From Gyrodactylus bullatarudis (taxonomy: Eukaryota > Platyhelminthes > Monogenea > Gyrodactylidea > Gyrodactylidae), in assembly GCA_012064415.1 (NCBI GenBank), contig SSNU01000221.1:152379-216378 (forward strand): a DNA stretch of 64,000 nt, given 5' to 3'. Position numbers and translations under genes: made by a program. Numbering within the stretch: the first letter of the stretch is position 1; every line of letters begins with the position of its first letter. Shown here one piece after another: positions 46,338-57,407 of this stretch. The notes under the pieces were generated by a model, which worked only from the letters and a program-made list of their open reading frames with translations, was not told the DNA's origin and ran no database searches.

Positions 46338-47010
46338 CTAATTAATATGAAGATGGGAATTTATGATTTTTACAAAATTATGATTATTTTTATCAAGAAA
46401 TCGAATTTGATCAAGATTTTTTGGAATTATGGTATATTTCAAATCAAGCGAAGGCGCCGAATTCCCTTTTTTTTTGAACTTTGAGTTGATAATTTTTTTT
46501 GATTTCAAAGTGAGAGAGTTATCAAAAGTTGATTTTTAAGATCACTATTAGTCAAAGAAACCGATTATGACAATGAAAATTTCAATGGACTCGCCAATTT
46601 CCAGGGATCTTGAATCATCAAAATTTCATCGATTTTCAAGCAGTGAAAATGTTCAAAAATTCAAAATTCGATTTTCACAAGAAGATAGGCGGATTCTCAA
46701 AATCTGAATCAGCATATTTGATTTCTTTTACTGATCATGATCTTAAAAATCAACTTTTGATCACTCTCTCACTTTTAAATCAGCAAAAATTATCAACTCA
46801 AAGTTCAAAAAACGGGAATTCGGCGCCTTCGCTTGATTTGAAATATACCATAACTTTCTTAAATTTGATTTTTTTCATATTTTTTTTCTTCAGATCCTGA
46901 AAGTAGAACTTACGATCTAGTTTCCAAAAAATCTTGATCAAATTCGATTTCTTGATAAAAATAATCATAATTTTGTAAAAATCATAAATTCCCATCTTCA
47001 TATTAATTAG
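46338..47010. mobile_element. Foldback MITE (family A2), 673 bp
   Basis: CTAATTAATATGAAGATGGG to CCATCTTCATATTAATTAG with arms about 300 bp long. Nearly identical to the copy at 56614-57355, including GGCGCCTTCGCTTGATTTG and the central CATCGATTTTCAAGCAGTG. A 96-codon frame inside both copies is a by-product of the shared sequence, not a gene. Confidence 0.85.
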
Positions 47011-47484
47011 GTGTATAGAGAGAATCTTATCTCTATTTCGCTAGTCTACATTGAGCATTGACTTCAACTGATTATACCTTTCAGATCTCTCGATCAGATT
47101 CCCATTTAGGTCATCTTACAAAATCATTCACTCAAGACGAAATTCTACAAAGTTACTACATCTGTTGTCATTTGAAAGCTCGAGAATTCTGGCACGTACT
47201 TGTTGGGAATGTTTTTTGTAAGGCATGGTAAAAATGATTTTTTGATGCATTGCACATTACATTTAAATAATTAGCATAAAAACTACTCGTTCATTCTGAT
47301 TGGTTATTATTCATTCTGCACGCAATACATTGTGTACAACACTATGCATATATAAATTTTACCTGTCTGCTACAAAAGCATTAAGACTCGTAAATCCCCC
47401 TTCCAAATCGAAATTAACTTTTATAAAATCGAATTGAATTTCTTCCAAATAGACCTGTAAATGCTTTAGAATCAAAAAAAAATT

Positions 47485-47795
47485 ATTCTTCATGTTACCA
47501 AATTTCGCTCCAAAAATAACTTGCTTTCGTAATAATATAAACAGAATTGTGAATATTTTTAAATAAAATAAGATTTTTGACCGATCATAATTATATTTTT
47601 GAAATAAAAGAGAAACTCTATTTTTAATAATCCAGAATATAATTTCGTTGGGAGAAATAATGTGAATTTAGGTCAAAATCATAAAAGTTAAAAAGCGTTC
47701 ACAGAACTATAACAAGAAATTTTGGTGGGATGATGTTTAAAGAAGACTAATTTTATCATCGACAGGTGATTTTAGTAATTTTTGTCTAAGTCTAA
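47485..47795. repeat. MULE-like foldback remnant (family of 56023-59410)
   Basis: ACCAAATTTCGCTCCAAAAA, then AAACAGAATTGTGAATATTTTT, GGTGGGATGATGTTTAAA and a right end TTTTTGTCTAAGTCTA parallel the arms at 59010-59410. The left terminus is missing. Confidence 0.5.
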
Positions 47796-47799
47796 GTTG

Positions 47800-48745
47800 C
47801 TTTGACTCGGCGTCTTTCTCCTTCTATTCTAAAGGCTATCATAAAACAGTAGATCATGCCCAGGTATTTCCTGAGACTTACGAGAACATCATCGGTATAA
47901 AATCTTTCCTCTTGTCTCAATTTCAATTGATAGATTAAAAGAAGCTTTTTCTTTCTACTGAAGCTACTCAAGAAATGTGGAAGAATTAGTCTCTCTGAAG
48001 CATTCATTTTTGTCTTTTCATGTGTCTAGAACCAAAGGTATTATAAAAATTAGATTTTTCCACATCTTATGATTATTAATCAAAGATATTTCCATCAGAA
48101 TTTCTTCGGATATGAACAAAAATTTTTCAAACATCAAATCCACAGGGAAAAATTCCGAGAAAAACATATCCTTAATAGTGTATTGTTTTTGTAGAGGAAA
48201 ATGAAATAATCCATTTTTAAATATACTGCAATTTTTTCATCAAAATATTATTCGAATAAAATCTGTATTGTCAAGAGAATCTCTTGAAAACATCACATCA
48301 TTGTAGTTTGATTTAATTTAAATTCTCAAATATATCTTTCATCTTGATTGATGCTTCGTTAAGAAATAATATGAAAAATTGATAATGATGATTCACCAAT
48401 TGTATGATCTAATTATTTTTTCTTGATTAGTTGCTTGGCTTAATACCAAATTTACTATTTTCTTTTTATTCAGTGCTGCTGTTGTTTTTAAAATTAACTA
48501 GAGATGAATGTATTTTTTCAAAGGCGAAATAAGATTTATAACATCAAATTTAGAAAAGGTAGATTTCAGAGAAGCATTCTGATTGGTCTAAACAAATTAA
48601 AGTCTTCTTATCATATAACATAAAAATGAAAATCAGATTGGTTAATACAATATAAGATTTAGAAAAAGTTGATTATTGCTGCATTCATTTTATCAATGTT
48701 TCTTTAATAATAATAAGGATGATATGATACCCTCATGAGAATACC
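47800..48745. other. Upstream region of the seven-transmembrane gene
   Basis: AT-rich, no repeat recognised. Any 5' exon or promoter of the gene at 48746 should lie here, but I see no strong signal. A minus-strand frame at 47792-48007 has no support. Confidence 0.4.
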
Positions 48746-50149
48746 ATGAATTCATTCCTAATATTTGGACTTGCCTTTTTTCTCACTCCAGCCCAGATTC
48801 ATGATGACAGATACGATAGGAATCGTTTATTTCGTGTTGCTCAGGACGTTCCGAGGAATTTAACTTATGAGCCAGCATTTACGATTAATAAAAATTTGAG
48901 CAATGTTAATCACTCAAAAAATACTCTGAACAATGATGATTTTCAATCGGGTAGATTCATATACTTGGACAAGGCTACAATTTATGATCGGGAATTCCCC
49001 ATTCCTTCGTATACTGCAAAAAATTATTCAGACAGAAAGAAATATTCATGCAAGGTTCCCTGGATTGTGGTTACAGGGAATAATGAACAGACTACAGAAA
49101 GCATTGACCTATGGGATATATCAAAATTATCTCTTGAGATTGCAATCATTCTATCAAATCTCTTTTGGTTTATCATATCAGTGTATCGTGTTATAGGATT
49201 AAATCGGCGTTTTAATCAGCGAGGTAAACGTCGATTACCTCAAATATTACCAGATTATGGCTTACACATTCATTGTTCCTTTCTTGGACTAGTATTTGGG
49301 TTGCTTTTAACCCTAACTGATTTGTTTCTTGTTCAATTTTCAGGAATCATTCTGAGAAATGGTTGTCTCTGGTGGCAAATATGTGGGCTATCTAGAAAGC
49401 TATTGGAATTTTGCATTCTTATTTACTGGATGAAAGTTACAATGATTTTGATAATTTCATACACAAAAACTGAAAGAAAGCCTAGAGTTTCCTACATTCT
49501 AACTGTGAATTTATTACCCTATATACTTTCTGGAATTATTCAAATATGTCTATTGTTAATCAATAAAATCACTTCACCTGTTGATGAGAAAAAATACAAT
49601 TTAAGCTATCATACAATATCGAAGCCGCCTCATGACTGCATTTATGAGCTATTCTGGAATCCAAGTTCAATATTACTCAATGGAATCACAAAAATTTTAC
49701 CAAATATTTTTATCATTTCCTTAATAATCAAGTATTTATTCAATAACAGGACAATATTCAATTCGAGTCAGGCTGTCCTGATATTACACAATTCTCCAAA
49801 GATCTTTCAACCTTTCAAAATGAATCTCTATGGGATTTTATTATCGGGAATATTATTCCTTGTTACTTCAACCTGTCATTCATTTGTTAATTTGATAACC
49901 TATCAGTTTTACAATGTCTATACAGATTCAACACCCTGGCTACCACTAATTGTTATAAGAGTTCATCTTCTCATACGACTATTCTCCCTAGCAATTTTAC
50001 CCATATTTATGTGTCAAAATTTGAAAGTTATCAAAACTCTGAGAAACCTATCCCCTACATTACAAGAGTTGGATGGAGAAAAGTTCATTCAAGATTCCTG
50101 CATAACCGATGAAGATTCTGGTGAATTTATTAGGGGTATCAAAGATTGA
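48746..50149 (+). CDS. Seven-transmembrane, GPCR-like orphan receptor, intronless
   Basis: Single 467-codon frame from an ATG. Signal peptide MNSFLIFGLAFFLTPAQ, then a roughly 105-residue extracellular region with NLT and NHS glycosylation sites. Hydrophobic segments lie at about 128-151, 172-199, 213-239, 249-273, 308-332, 359-385 and 400-425. TM2 contains LLTLTDLFLV with Asp192 where rhodopsin-like receptors have the conserved LxxxD. Cys207 at the start of TM3 and Cys298 in the second extracellular loop could form the canonical disulphide. DRY, CWxP and NPxxY are not recognisable (TM7 ends LAILPIFMCQN), so it is a divergent member or a different 7TM class. The tail is short, about 40 residues. 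AATAAA follows the stop by about 50 bp. Ligand and coupling are unknown. Intronless structure could reflect retroposition, or an exon missed upstream. Confidence 0.7.
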   Translation: MNSFLIFGLAFFLTPAQIHDDRYDRNRLFRVAQDVPRNLTYEPAFTINKNLSNVNHSKNTLNNDDFQSGRFIYLDKATIYDREFPIPSYTAKNYSDRKKYSCKVPWIVVTGNNEQTTESIDLWDISKLSLEIAIILSNLFWFIISVYRVIGLNRRFNQRGKRRLPQILPDYGLHIHCSFLGLVFGLLLTLTDLFLVQFSGIILRNGCLWWQICGLSRKLLEFCILIYWMKVTMILIISYTKTERKPRVSYILTVNLLPYILSGIIQICLLLINKITSPVDEKKYNLSYHTISKPPHDCIYELFWNPSSILLNGITKILPNIFIISLIIKYLFNNRTIFNSSQAVLILHNSPKIFQPFKMNLYGILLSGILFLVTSTCHSFVNLITYQFYNVYTDSTPWLPLIVIRVHLLIRLFSLAILPIFMCQNLKVIKTLRNLSPTLQELDGEKFIQDSCITDEDSGEFIRGIKD

Positions 50150-50201
50150 ACTTGCGATACAAGTTTTGTTGTCTAATGTTGTATATTGTGTAAATACAGT
50201 G

Positions 50202-50207
50202 AATAAA
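50202..50207 (+). terminator. Probable polyadenylation signal of the seven-transmembrane gene
   Basis: AATAAA within GTGAATAAAAAC lies 53 bp after the stop codon, followed by a T/G-rich stretch (GTGGGTTTTTTGT), as expected for a cleavage site. Confidence 0.6.
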
Positions 50208-50689
50208 AACTATGCAACATTCAGTGGGTTTTTTGTATGATTTTAAGAAACAAAAGTTATCCCTCTCTTTAGTCTTCTCGAATGAGAAATTCGACTTTAT
50301 TTTATGTTTAAAATTTCCCTCCATGTAGGAATAAAAAGGTAGAGAGGAAGAGAGATAACAAAAACCTGGAACAAAGTAAGAAGCTGTGTAAACAAATCTA
50401 AAAAGGCTTTTAGATAAGTCCTTTTCTGTCATACATTTATACCCAAGAGAGGAAATAAATAAGGATAGAAGATTTATAATAATAGACGTTACCGTGGTGT
50501 ATATATATATGTGAAATGTCTTTGACTTTATTGTTAATTTGTTCAAAGATTCGAATTTCAGGTCACATTACTACACCACGAGTTCACTACCTCATATTTA
50601 TTAGTTTCTTTAATTCTTAACAAATAACATTATCTGTTAGAAAACTATAGCTCGTAAATGAGAATTTTATTGTGTAATTCGAGTAATTC

Positions 50690-51060
50690 AAGTTCCAGGA
50701 TCCCCCAAGGATCCATAATTGGCTCCACTCCGTTCAATCTGGTTTTCACCTAGATTTCTTCCTCATCTCCTGATGTCACATATTAAATTGGCTGATGAAA
50801 TCAAACAGGACTTGGACACTTAGACTTATTCCTCGTAAAAATTGGACTGTCCCTTAGCCAAAATTCTCTGTCGTCCACCCTACCTGTGGGCACAGTTAAA
50901 AAAAACTGAAACTCTCCTCCAAATTTTCTACCAATCAAATCTCTATCCAATTTGGATGAGAAGAATTGCCTTATCTGCACCACTTTGCCAAAAAAATTCC
51001 CCTTCCTTCGTTGTTATCAACTACGCTCCTAGAGAGGTTTTACAATACTATTGACTGCGC
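50690..51060 (+). pseudogene. Heavily decayed LINE RT fragment
   Basis: Reads IPQGSIIGSTPFNLVF from about 50700, a corrupted VPQGSxxGPxLFN motif. The stretch near 50920-51060 (NLYPIWMRRIALSA, then SFVVINYAPREV) resembles the LINE C-terminal part. Stops intervene. Confidence 0.6.
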
Positions 51061-52084
51061 CATCTCAGATATAGAGAAAAGAAAATATTCCAGATTGTAA
51101 ATATTATTTCGATACTGTATCTGTATTGTATCAGAAAATCATAATTATTTTAAATAAAAATCTTAATATTAGTATTCAAAAATCCAGTCAACAGCCGATT
51201 AAATTAATGAGAATAATTAAAAATTAGAACATTATTTTTAATGTCTGAAAAGCACTTGTAATGGATTTGATCAAATTTAAGGCGAACTTAAGAAGAATTT
51301 TGAAAGTTTTCGATAATGATTAACCGTGAAAAGATCAAGGTTCTATAGAAAAGTAAAAGTTGAAAATCCACTTTTGGTAATTCAAATTTAGTTCTTCCAA
51401 AAGAATAACTTCTTTTCATCGGAAATTCATACTGATAACTCAATAACTTCTAATTGATGAAATTGAAGGATGAAATTAAGTCGGAAATGTTGATAAAGAC
51501 ATAAAAAATTGAAAGACAATTAGATCCACTTCAATGATCCCTTAGTTCTAATGAGCTTTTCTTTTAAAAATTCAAATTATTCATTTTTTTCAAGCAGTAA
51601 TACCAAATTAAAGGAACAACTTGCTTTTTATTCATCATAGAATTCTCGAAAATATTTTCTATAACTGTTCTATCTCTATAGGGATTCATTACTTTACTAT
51701 TCATAATTTGAATTTTTATAGTGTAGACTACACCGTGTAGTACTCAATAAGCTTAAAGTTTTTTACTGGAACCTTAACAAAGCCTGTAGGGGACATAAGA
51801 GAGCTTCTAGTATAAAATAAACAAAATTTAGGAATATTTAAACTTCGAGCGTTTTGTATTTTTGTTAATTTTATTCAATTTCATTAATTATATTATACAG
51901 TTAAAAATAGTTTAAATTTATTATTTAAATGATTTTTTATGTTTTGGATTTTGAAAATAAGACATTTTCAATGAAAATATAAATTTAGAGAGCATTGAGA
52001 GTAACGTTCAAAATTTAAGATTTTTAGAAATTTTGTTCTTTTAATACCAGAAGCATATTTGACTCATTGTTGAATGATTTCGAA
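51061..52084. other. Intergenic DNA without recognisable features
   Basis: AT-rich; a small palindrome (GTGTAGACTACACCGTGTAG region near 51721) is the only structure noticed. Confidence 0.4.
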
Positions 52085-52158
52085 TTAGCTCAAAGATTAT
52101 TTTAACAAATTTAGAGACGGTTTCATCAGTTTTGTGAAATTTCATCCAAGTGTAGTGA
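52085..52158. repeat. Solo right end of the MULE-like foldback family
   Basis: AGCTCAAAGATTATTTTAAC, then GGTTTCATCAGTTTTGTGAA and ATTTCATCCAAGTGTA match the right arm of 42315-42810. The left arm is absent or too diverged to see. Confidence 0.55.
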
Positions 52159-52914
52159 ATGAATTTTTTCATATTTACAAAACTACCGGAATGCTTCAAA
52201 AGTTTTGAACAGAATTAATTCTTATTACAAATTCTGACTTCTGTATTGATATTAATGGTTAAAATTATTTGCTGATATTAATATTAATTAAATTAGTCGA
52301 AATTAATTCGATCATTGATAACTGAAAATTGAATTGATTGATTTGAATGATATTATATTATTTATCTCAATAATAATAATATTTCCCTACTGCTATATAT
52401 AGGATTGTATTAATCTGTTTAATTCATGAAAATTACTTTTATCGATACAACATTTTTTACAATTACAATTAAGTAAGTAGTACAAATCTATTCTCTCCCT
52501 TTTTTCAGTATTCAACTTGAATAGATTTATATAGAGATATTGATTCGATATTTTCAAATAAACTTGCAAGTAAACTTATCATTTTTAAAATATTCACCAA
52601 AATCGATACTCAATCTCTCAAATTAAATTCATTGGAACTTTTGCTAACATTAGGACTCAGTTTTGGAAGAGTGATTGATCTCATTGATCAACATTACATA
52701 AAAGTGTAAAAGCTCACATGGATTTGTAAATTATTAAGCTGAATGAATTTGGTAAATGTTGTTTTTGGTGACGAGGGATAAGTCTTGTAGTATCTCTAAT
52801 TGGATGCGGAGAAGTCAGACATATTCCCTTTAGAGATAAGACTCAGTGTGTATCTAATTTATAAGCTAGTATAGAAACATTCCAAACATATATGGCAGGT
52901 ATAGAAAAAAACTT

Positions 52915-53075
52915 GAATGAATCTTTTAACTTTTAAAGCAATACTACTGATGATGCTTTAAGAAATGCGCACATGGTTTTAAATATACCTCCTTTTTATA
53001 TACAAATTATAAATTTAAGTGGATATTCGGACGTTTTTGAAAAAAAATGTGAATTACTCGTTCATAAAAATTCTT
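52915..53075 (+). repeat. PLE terminal-region remnant, plus orientation
   Basis: Homologous in inverse orientation to about 20365-20520: ACTTTTAAAGCAATAC, the hammerhead-like block, GGTTTTAAATATACC, then ATAAATTTAAGTGGATATTC and GTGAATTACTCG. No coding part survives. Confidence 0.7.
52941..52980 (+). ncRNA. Decayed hammerhead ribozyme (PLE relic)
   Basis: CUGAUGA-UGCUUUAA-GAAA-UGCGCA-C-A retains the core, but the U expected at position 16.1, next to the cleavage site, is C. Stem I keeps about four pairs (ACUA with UGGU, one U-G). Probably inactive. Confidence 0.5.
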
Positions 53076-53252
53076 TAGAAGGACACAGCAGTGATCACTG
53101 ATCAGAAATGAAATCAAGAAAGAAAATCACGAGGCTTTGATGAATATTAGTAAAGGTAAATTTAATTGGAATATAACCTTATTCCAAACGTTCCGGTACT
53201 GAGATAGTGAATTACAAATAATTCACCTTCTTCAGTAGATGAGATGCCTGAT

Positions 53253-53420
53253 ATTAACCCTTAAAGACCCAGAGAAATTTTTTTTTCAATGTACATCGCT
53301 GAGTTTGAAAATTTAGTAGGGTTCTAGAATTTACAATTTTTTTCAAAAACCAACTTTTAGTTCAAGAGTTATTGTTCCAAAAAAATTACCATTCTTGGAC
53401 CCAGGTAATAACATATTTGA
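53253..53420. repeat. TTAACCCTTAAAGACCC repeat end
   Basis: Matches, in inverse orientation, the sequence ending GGGTCTTCAAGGGTTAA near 28975-28992, with similar interiors. The TTAA-CCCTT start suggests another piggyBac-like MITE family. Only one end was identified at each site. Confidence 0.4.
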
Positions 53421-53865
53421 ATTCTACTGGTATTGTTTCTAGATAAAAGTTTTTTTCTTTTTTCTCCTCGATCCCTGTGAGTGGTTTTTCAAAAAAACGT
53501 TCTTAATATTTTTTACTTCTCTATAAACTATTGCAGCTTTAAAAGTTATAGCTCATTGGAAAGAATATTAGTTCTACTTTCAGAAAAGTGGTCAATAAAT
53601 TCATTTCAGTTTCTTTAAAACAGAATCAGGGCTTGAGAAAGTAAATTTTCCCATAAATGATTCCGCTGGGGCTTTAATCTACTTTTACTAATATTTATAG
53701 ATTTCAGATTCTATAATAAATCAAAAAATTTATCCTTTTGATCATGAAGATTATACGGTAGTATTTTTATTCTTGTATAAAATGACAAACTCTTCATGAG
53801 TCGATATAAACTATATCTTTTAGCTCAAATATGATGGTTCACTTTTCTCTTTATTATAGCTAAAG

Positions 53866-54225
53866 CTAATAATGAAGATGGTTATTTTAAATAAAATAAC
53901 TTATTTATGATTTGTACAAAATTCTCAATTATTCCATCAAGAAATCATATATCAAGAATTTTAACTCAAAAAAATAAATATCTAGCCAGTGTAAGAGTCT
54001 GATGAGAACCGGTTAAATAAAAACTTTATCATTAATTATTCACTTGTCTTCCAATCCTCATAATGAATTTTTCATTAAAATCAGAATTTTATTTTTTCTT
54101 CAATTCGTAAAAGTAAGCCTTAGGATCTAGATTCCAACAAATCTTGATTGAACTCGATTTTCCGATGGAGATTTTCTAATTGTGAAATTTATCAAAATCA
54201 TAAATTCCCATCTTCATATCTGTAG
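53866..54225. repeat. Internally rearranged family-A2 foldback MITE
   Basis: Left CTAATAATGAAGATGG, right TAAATTCCCATCTTCATATC. The centre contains a segment near 53985-54065 (AGTCTGATGAGAACCGG) also found at about 21235-21320, so the copy is a mosaic. Confidence 0.5.
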
Positions 54226-54351
54226 TGCACCTCGGAGAGGGACAAACAGAAGTGATCCCGACTTTGAATAATCGGCCAGAGGGAATCTCACAAATGGGTT
54301 TATTGGATATAAACTTGAAAAAAATTCAGAGTAATCATAATAGGAGAGAAG
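54226..54351 (+). CDS. Possible orphan exon with both splice sites, unrecognised
   Basis: Acceptor CATATCTGTAG|TG and donor GAAG|GTAAGG bound a 126-bp stop-free stretch: HLGEGQTEVIPTLNNRPEGI, then SQMGLLDINLKKIQ. Symmetric phase 1. The composition is more coding-like than its flanks. It directly follows a MITE end, whose terminus appears to supply the polypyrimidine/AG context. No partner exons found. Confidence 0.2.
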
Positions 54352-54498
54352 GTAAGGTATTGATCTCGTTATGCCAAATTTCTAGCTTGTGATTTCTTAA
54401 CTGAAAACAACTTTTTGGCTGTTCTACATTGGATATCCAAACAGTTTCAACTATATTTTTCCATTGTTTAGACTATAATTTTCAAGTATATACTAAAC

Positions 54499-55214
54499 CT
54501 AATTGATATGAAGTTGGGAATCTATGACTTTTACGAAAACCTCGATTATTTCATCAAGAATTCGATTGTGTTAAAGATTTTTTGGAATCCTACTCATGTT
54601 GACCACTTTGAAGGAGAAAATTCTGAGAAAAAATTATTCTTATGAAAAATATGGTCATTTTTCTAATTCCCATTTTGCGCCTAAATCCTATTTCATCGAA
54701 CTTTGAGCTGAAAATTTTTATTGATTTGAAAGTGGGAGGCCGATCGAAAGAGTTGTTTCAAGATCAGGATTAGACAAAAAAGCTGGTTAGCACCGTCAAA
54801 TTTTTCGACAGTTTCCCCATTTTTGAGAGATATAGAATTATCGAAATTTCTTTGATTTTCAAGTTGTGAAAATGATCAAAAAATCGAAATTTAGCTCCCA
54901 AACGATAATGTGATTATGCATAAGATCAGATTCAGTTGAAATGATTTTCTTGTCTAATCTTGATCCTGAAAAACTCTTTTGATCAGTCTCCACTTTCAAA
55001 TCAATAAAAATTTCAGCTCAAAGTTCGAAAAAATGGATTTTGGCATCAAATGGGAATTTGAAAAATGCCATATTTTTCATTAGAATAATTTTTCTTCAAA
55101 TGGTAAAAGTGGACAACATGAGTTGGATTCCAAAATATCTTCAACAAATTTATATTCTTGATGAAAAACTCGAGATTTCTGTAAAAATCATAGATTCCCA
55201 ACTTCATATCAACC
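54499..55214. mobile_element. Foldback MITE (family A2), divergent copy
   Basis: CTAATTGATATGAAGTTGGG to CCCAACTTCATATCAACCA. Long complementary arms (GACCACTTTGAAGGAGAAAA and its counterpart). The open frames on both strands within 55040-55309 are hairpin shadows. Confidence 0.75.
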
Positions 55215-55309
55215 AACATTATTATCCGGTTTGGTTTATTGATCAAATTCAAACATTTGTAAAATCTAATATGAGTGAAATATTTCAAATGGTGTTACAA
55301 AAGAACTGA

Positions 55310-56013
55310 ATCTACAAAAGAATTCTCAAGGAAATGAAATCTATTTTGAGATTAATAATTTTCTGTCAGCTAAGTTTCTATTGGATACAAAGGATTTGAT
55401 ATAGGAATCATTTGACATTTCTCAATTGAACAGTGTCAATGGAAATAATATTTTTAAAAATCAATTTGATTTCATTTAAAAAATTTGTCATTTATTTCTG
55501 GTTCATAGAAATTTTTGCTTTCGAACACATTTTCTTTATTGGTAAACACAACACGATTGGATTGTTTGATAAAAAATCTTCATAGTCTTTTAAATTTTCG
55601 AATTGTAAGATTTATTTCCATAAACGATGAACAAAGGAAAGAATTCATTAGAAATCAAATAATTAACGAACCTGTATTTGGATGTTATTTTCGAAAATTT
55701 TAATTCAGTCACCCAATCTTATTACCGATTATCAAGATCAGCTAGCTGAATAGCTTGTTAATCTTGAAACCAGATAAAAAGTTCATCAAACTATTCTGTT
55801 AGTCTTAAGATTAATTAACTCGGAATTTTGCGCTCTTTCTAATGGGAATAAAATCAAAATCATACTAAAAATATCAATGAGTTCATTAGGCAACTCAAAA
55901 TTAGCTTTTTTGTTTTTTTGTCATAGCCGCCAAAATATTAACAGTGGCGAAATTCTGAAACCAGATCTGAGATAAGCATAAAATTTTATCCTATTAAAGT
56001 TATATCAGACCGT
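55310..56013. other. Non-coding DNA without recognisable features
   Basis: AT-rich sequence with no supportable feature; a 62-codon frame at 55515-55703 shows no motif. Confidence 0.4.
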
Positions 56014-56613
56014 GTATATAGTAGACGAAATTTTGCAAAATTACTTAAATCGCCCATCGATATGAAAAAACTAATCTTCGAGTATTTAAATATAAGGGGT
56101 ATTTGCAAAATTGGTGACTTGGACCTTCTCATTTGTAGATATGGTGACAGTGGTAGGCCAAAATACAATTTTGGTTACATTTTTACATTGGATTTGAGGA
56201 CCCCTAAAATTTAATTCACTTTTGGTTCCTTTTTTTAATACAAAATTTTGAATATTGCATTTATGGTTACTTTCACCTAATTCGACGTATTACAAATCAG
56301 TACTTAGGAATAGCCCTGAATATAAACAGTGTTTTTAAAAAACATATGAATAAACTTAAACGGCATCAAAGAAAGATTTCACAAGATTGCAACCATAATT
56401 GCAAAATAAATATCATTCACTATAGGGAGGACTAACCGAGACTGCAATTATTAAATTTTGACAAAGTAACCATAAATGCAATATTCAAAATTTTGTATTA
56501 AAAGAAAGAACCATAAGTGAATTAAATTTTAGGGGTCCTCAAATCCAATGTAAAAATGTAACCAAAATTGTATTTTGGCCGTACCACTGTCACCATAATA
56601 ATAATATATAAAG

Positions 56614-57355
56614 CTAGTTAATATGAAGATGGGAATTTATGATTTTTACAAAATTATGAATTTTTTCATCAGGAAATAGAATTTGATCAAGATTTTTTGG
56701 AATCTAGATCGTAGGTTCCACTTTCAGGATCTGAAGAAAAAAAATATGAAAAAAATCAAATTTTAAGAAAGTTATGGTATATTTCAAATCAAGCGAAGGC
56801 GCCGAATTCCCTTTTTTTTTGAACTTTGAGTTGATAATTTTTGTTGATTTAAAAGTGAGAGAGTGATCAAAAGTTGACTTTTATGATCACTATTAGTCAA
56901 AGAAACCGATTATGACCATGAAAATTTCAATGGACTCGCCAATTTCCAAGGATCTTGAATCATCAAAATTTCATCGATTTTCAAGCAGTGAAAATGTACA
57001 AAAATTCAAAATTCGATTTTCACAAGAAGATGGGCGGATTCTTAAAATCTGAATCAGCAAATTTGATTTCTTTTACTAATCATGATCTTAAAAATCAACT
57101 TTTGATCACTCTCTCACTTTTAAATCAGCAAAAATTATCAACTCAAAGTTCAAAAAACGGGAATTCGGCGCCTTCGCTTGATTTGAAATATACCATAACT
57201 TTCTTAAATTTGATTTTTTTCATATTTTTTTTCTTCAGATCTTGAAAGTGGAACCTACGATCTAGATCCCAAAAAATCTTGATCAAATTCTATTTCCTGA
57301 TGAAAAAATTCATAATTTTGTAAAAATCATAAATTCCCATCTTCATATTAATCAG
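56614..57355. mobile_element. Foldback MITE (family A2), 742 bp, nested
   Basis: CTAGTTAATATGAAGATGGG to CCATCTTCATATTAATCAG. It is the most complete copy and very close to 46338-47010 except for a stretch missing from the latter's left arm (GATCGTAGGTTCCACTTTCA). Its similarity to that copy suggests recent activity. Confidence 0.85.
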
Positions 57356-57407
57356 GTGTATATATTACAATTCATATGTTATCTTTATAAACATTAAGTA
57401 ATTCTTC

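Noticed and set aside
46610..47001. Open frames of 96 and 67 codons, repeated at 56955-57245
   Set aside because: They lie within hairpin arms of the family-A2 foldback MITE and arise from its sequence on both strands; nothing suggests selection for protein.
48746..50149. Otopetrin-type proton channel
   Set aside because: Otopetrins have about twelve membrane segments; this protein has seven after a signal peptide.
50139..50546. 135-codon minus-strand frame after the seven-transmembrane gene
   Set aside because: It overlaps the 3' end and polyadenylation signal of the plus-strand gene, is low-complexity and hydrophobic, and has no motif.
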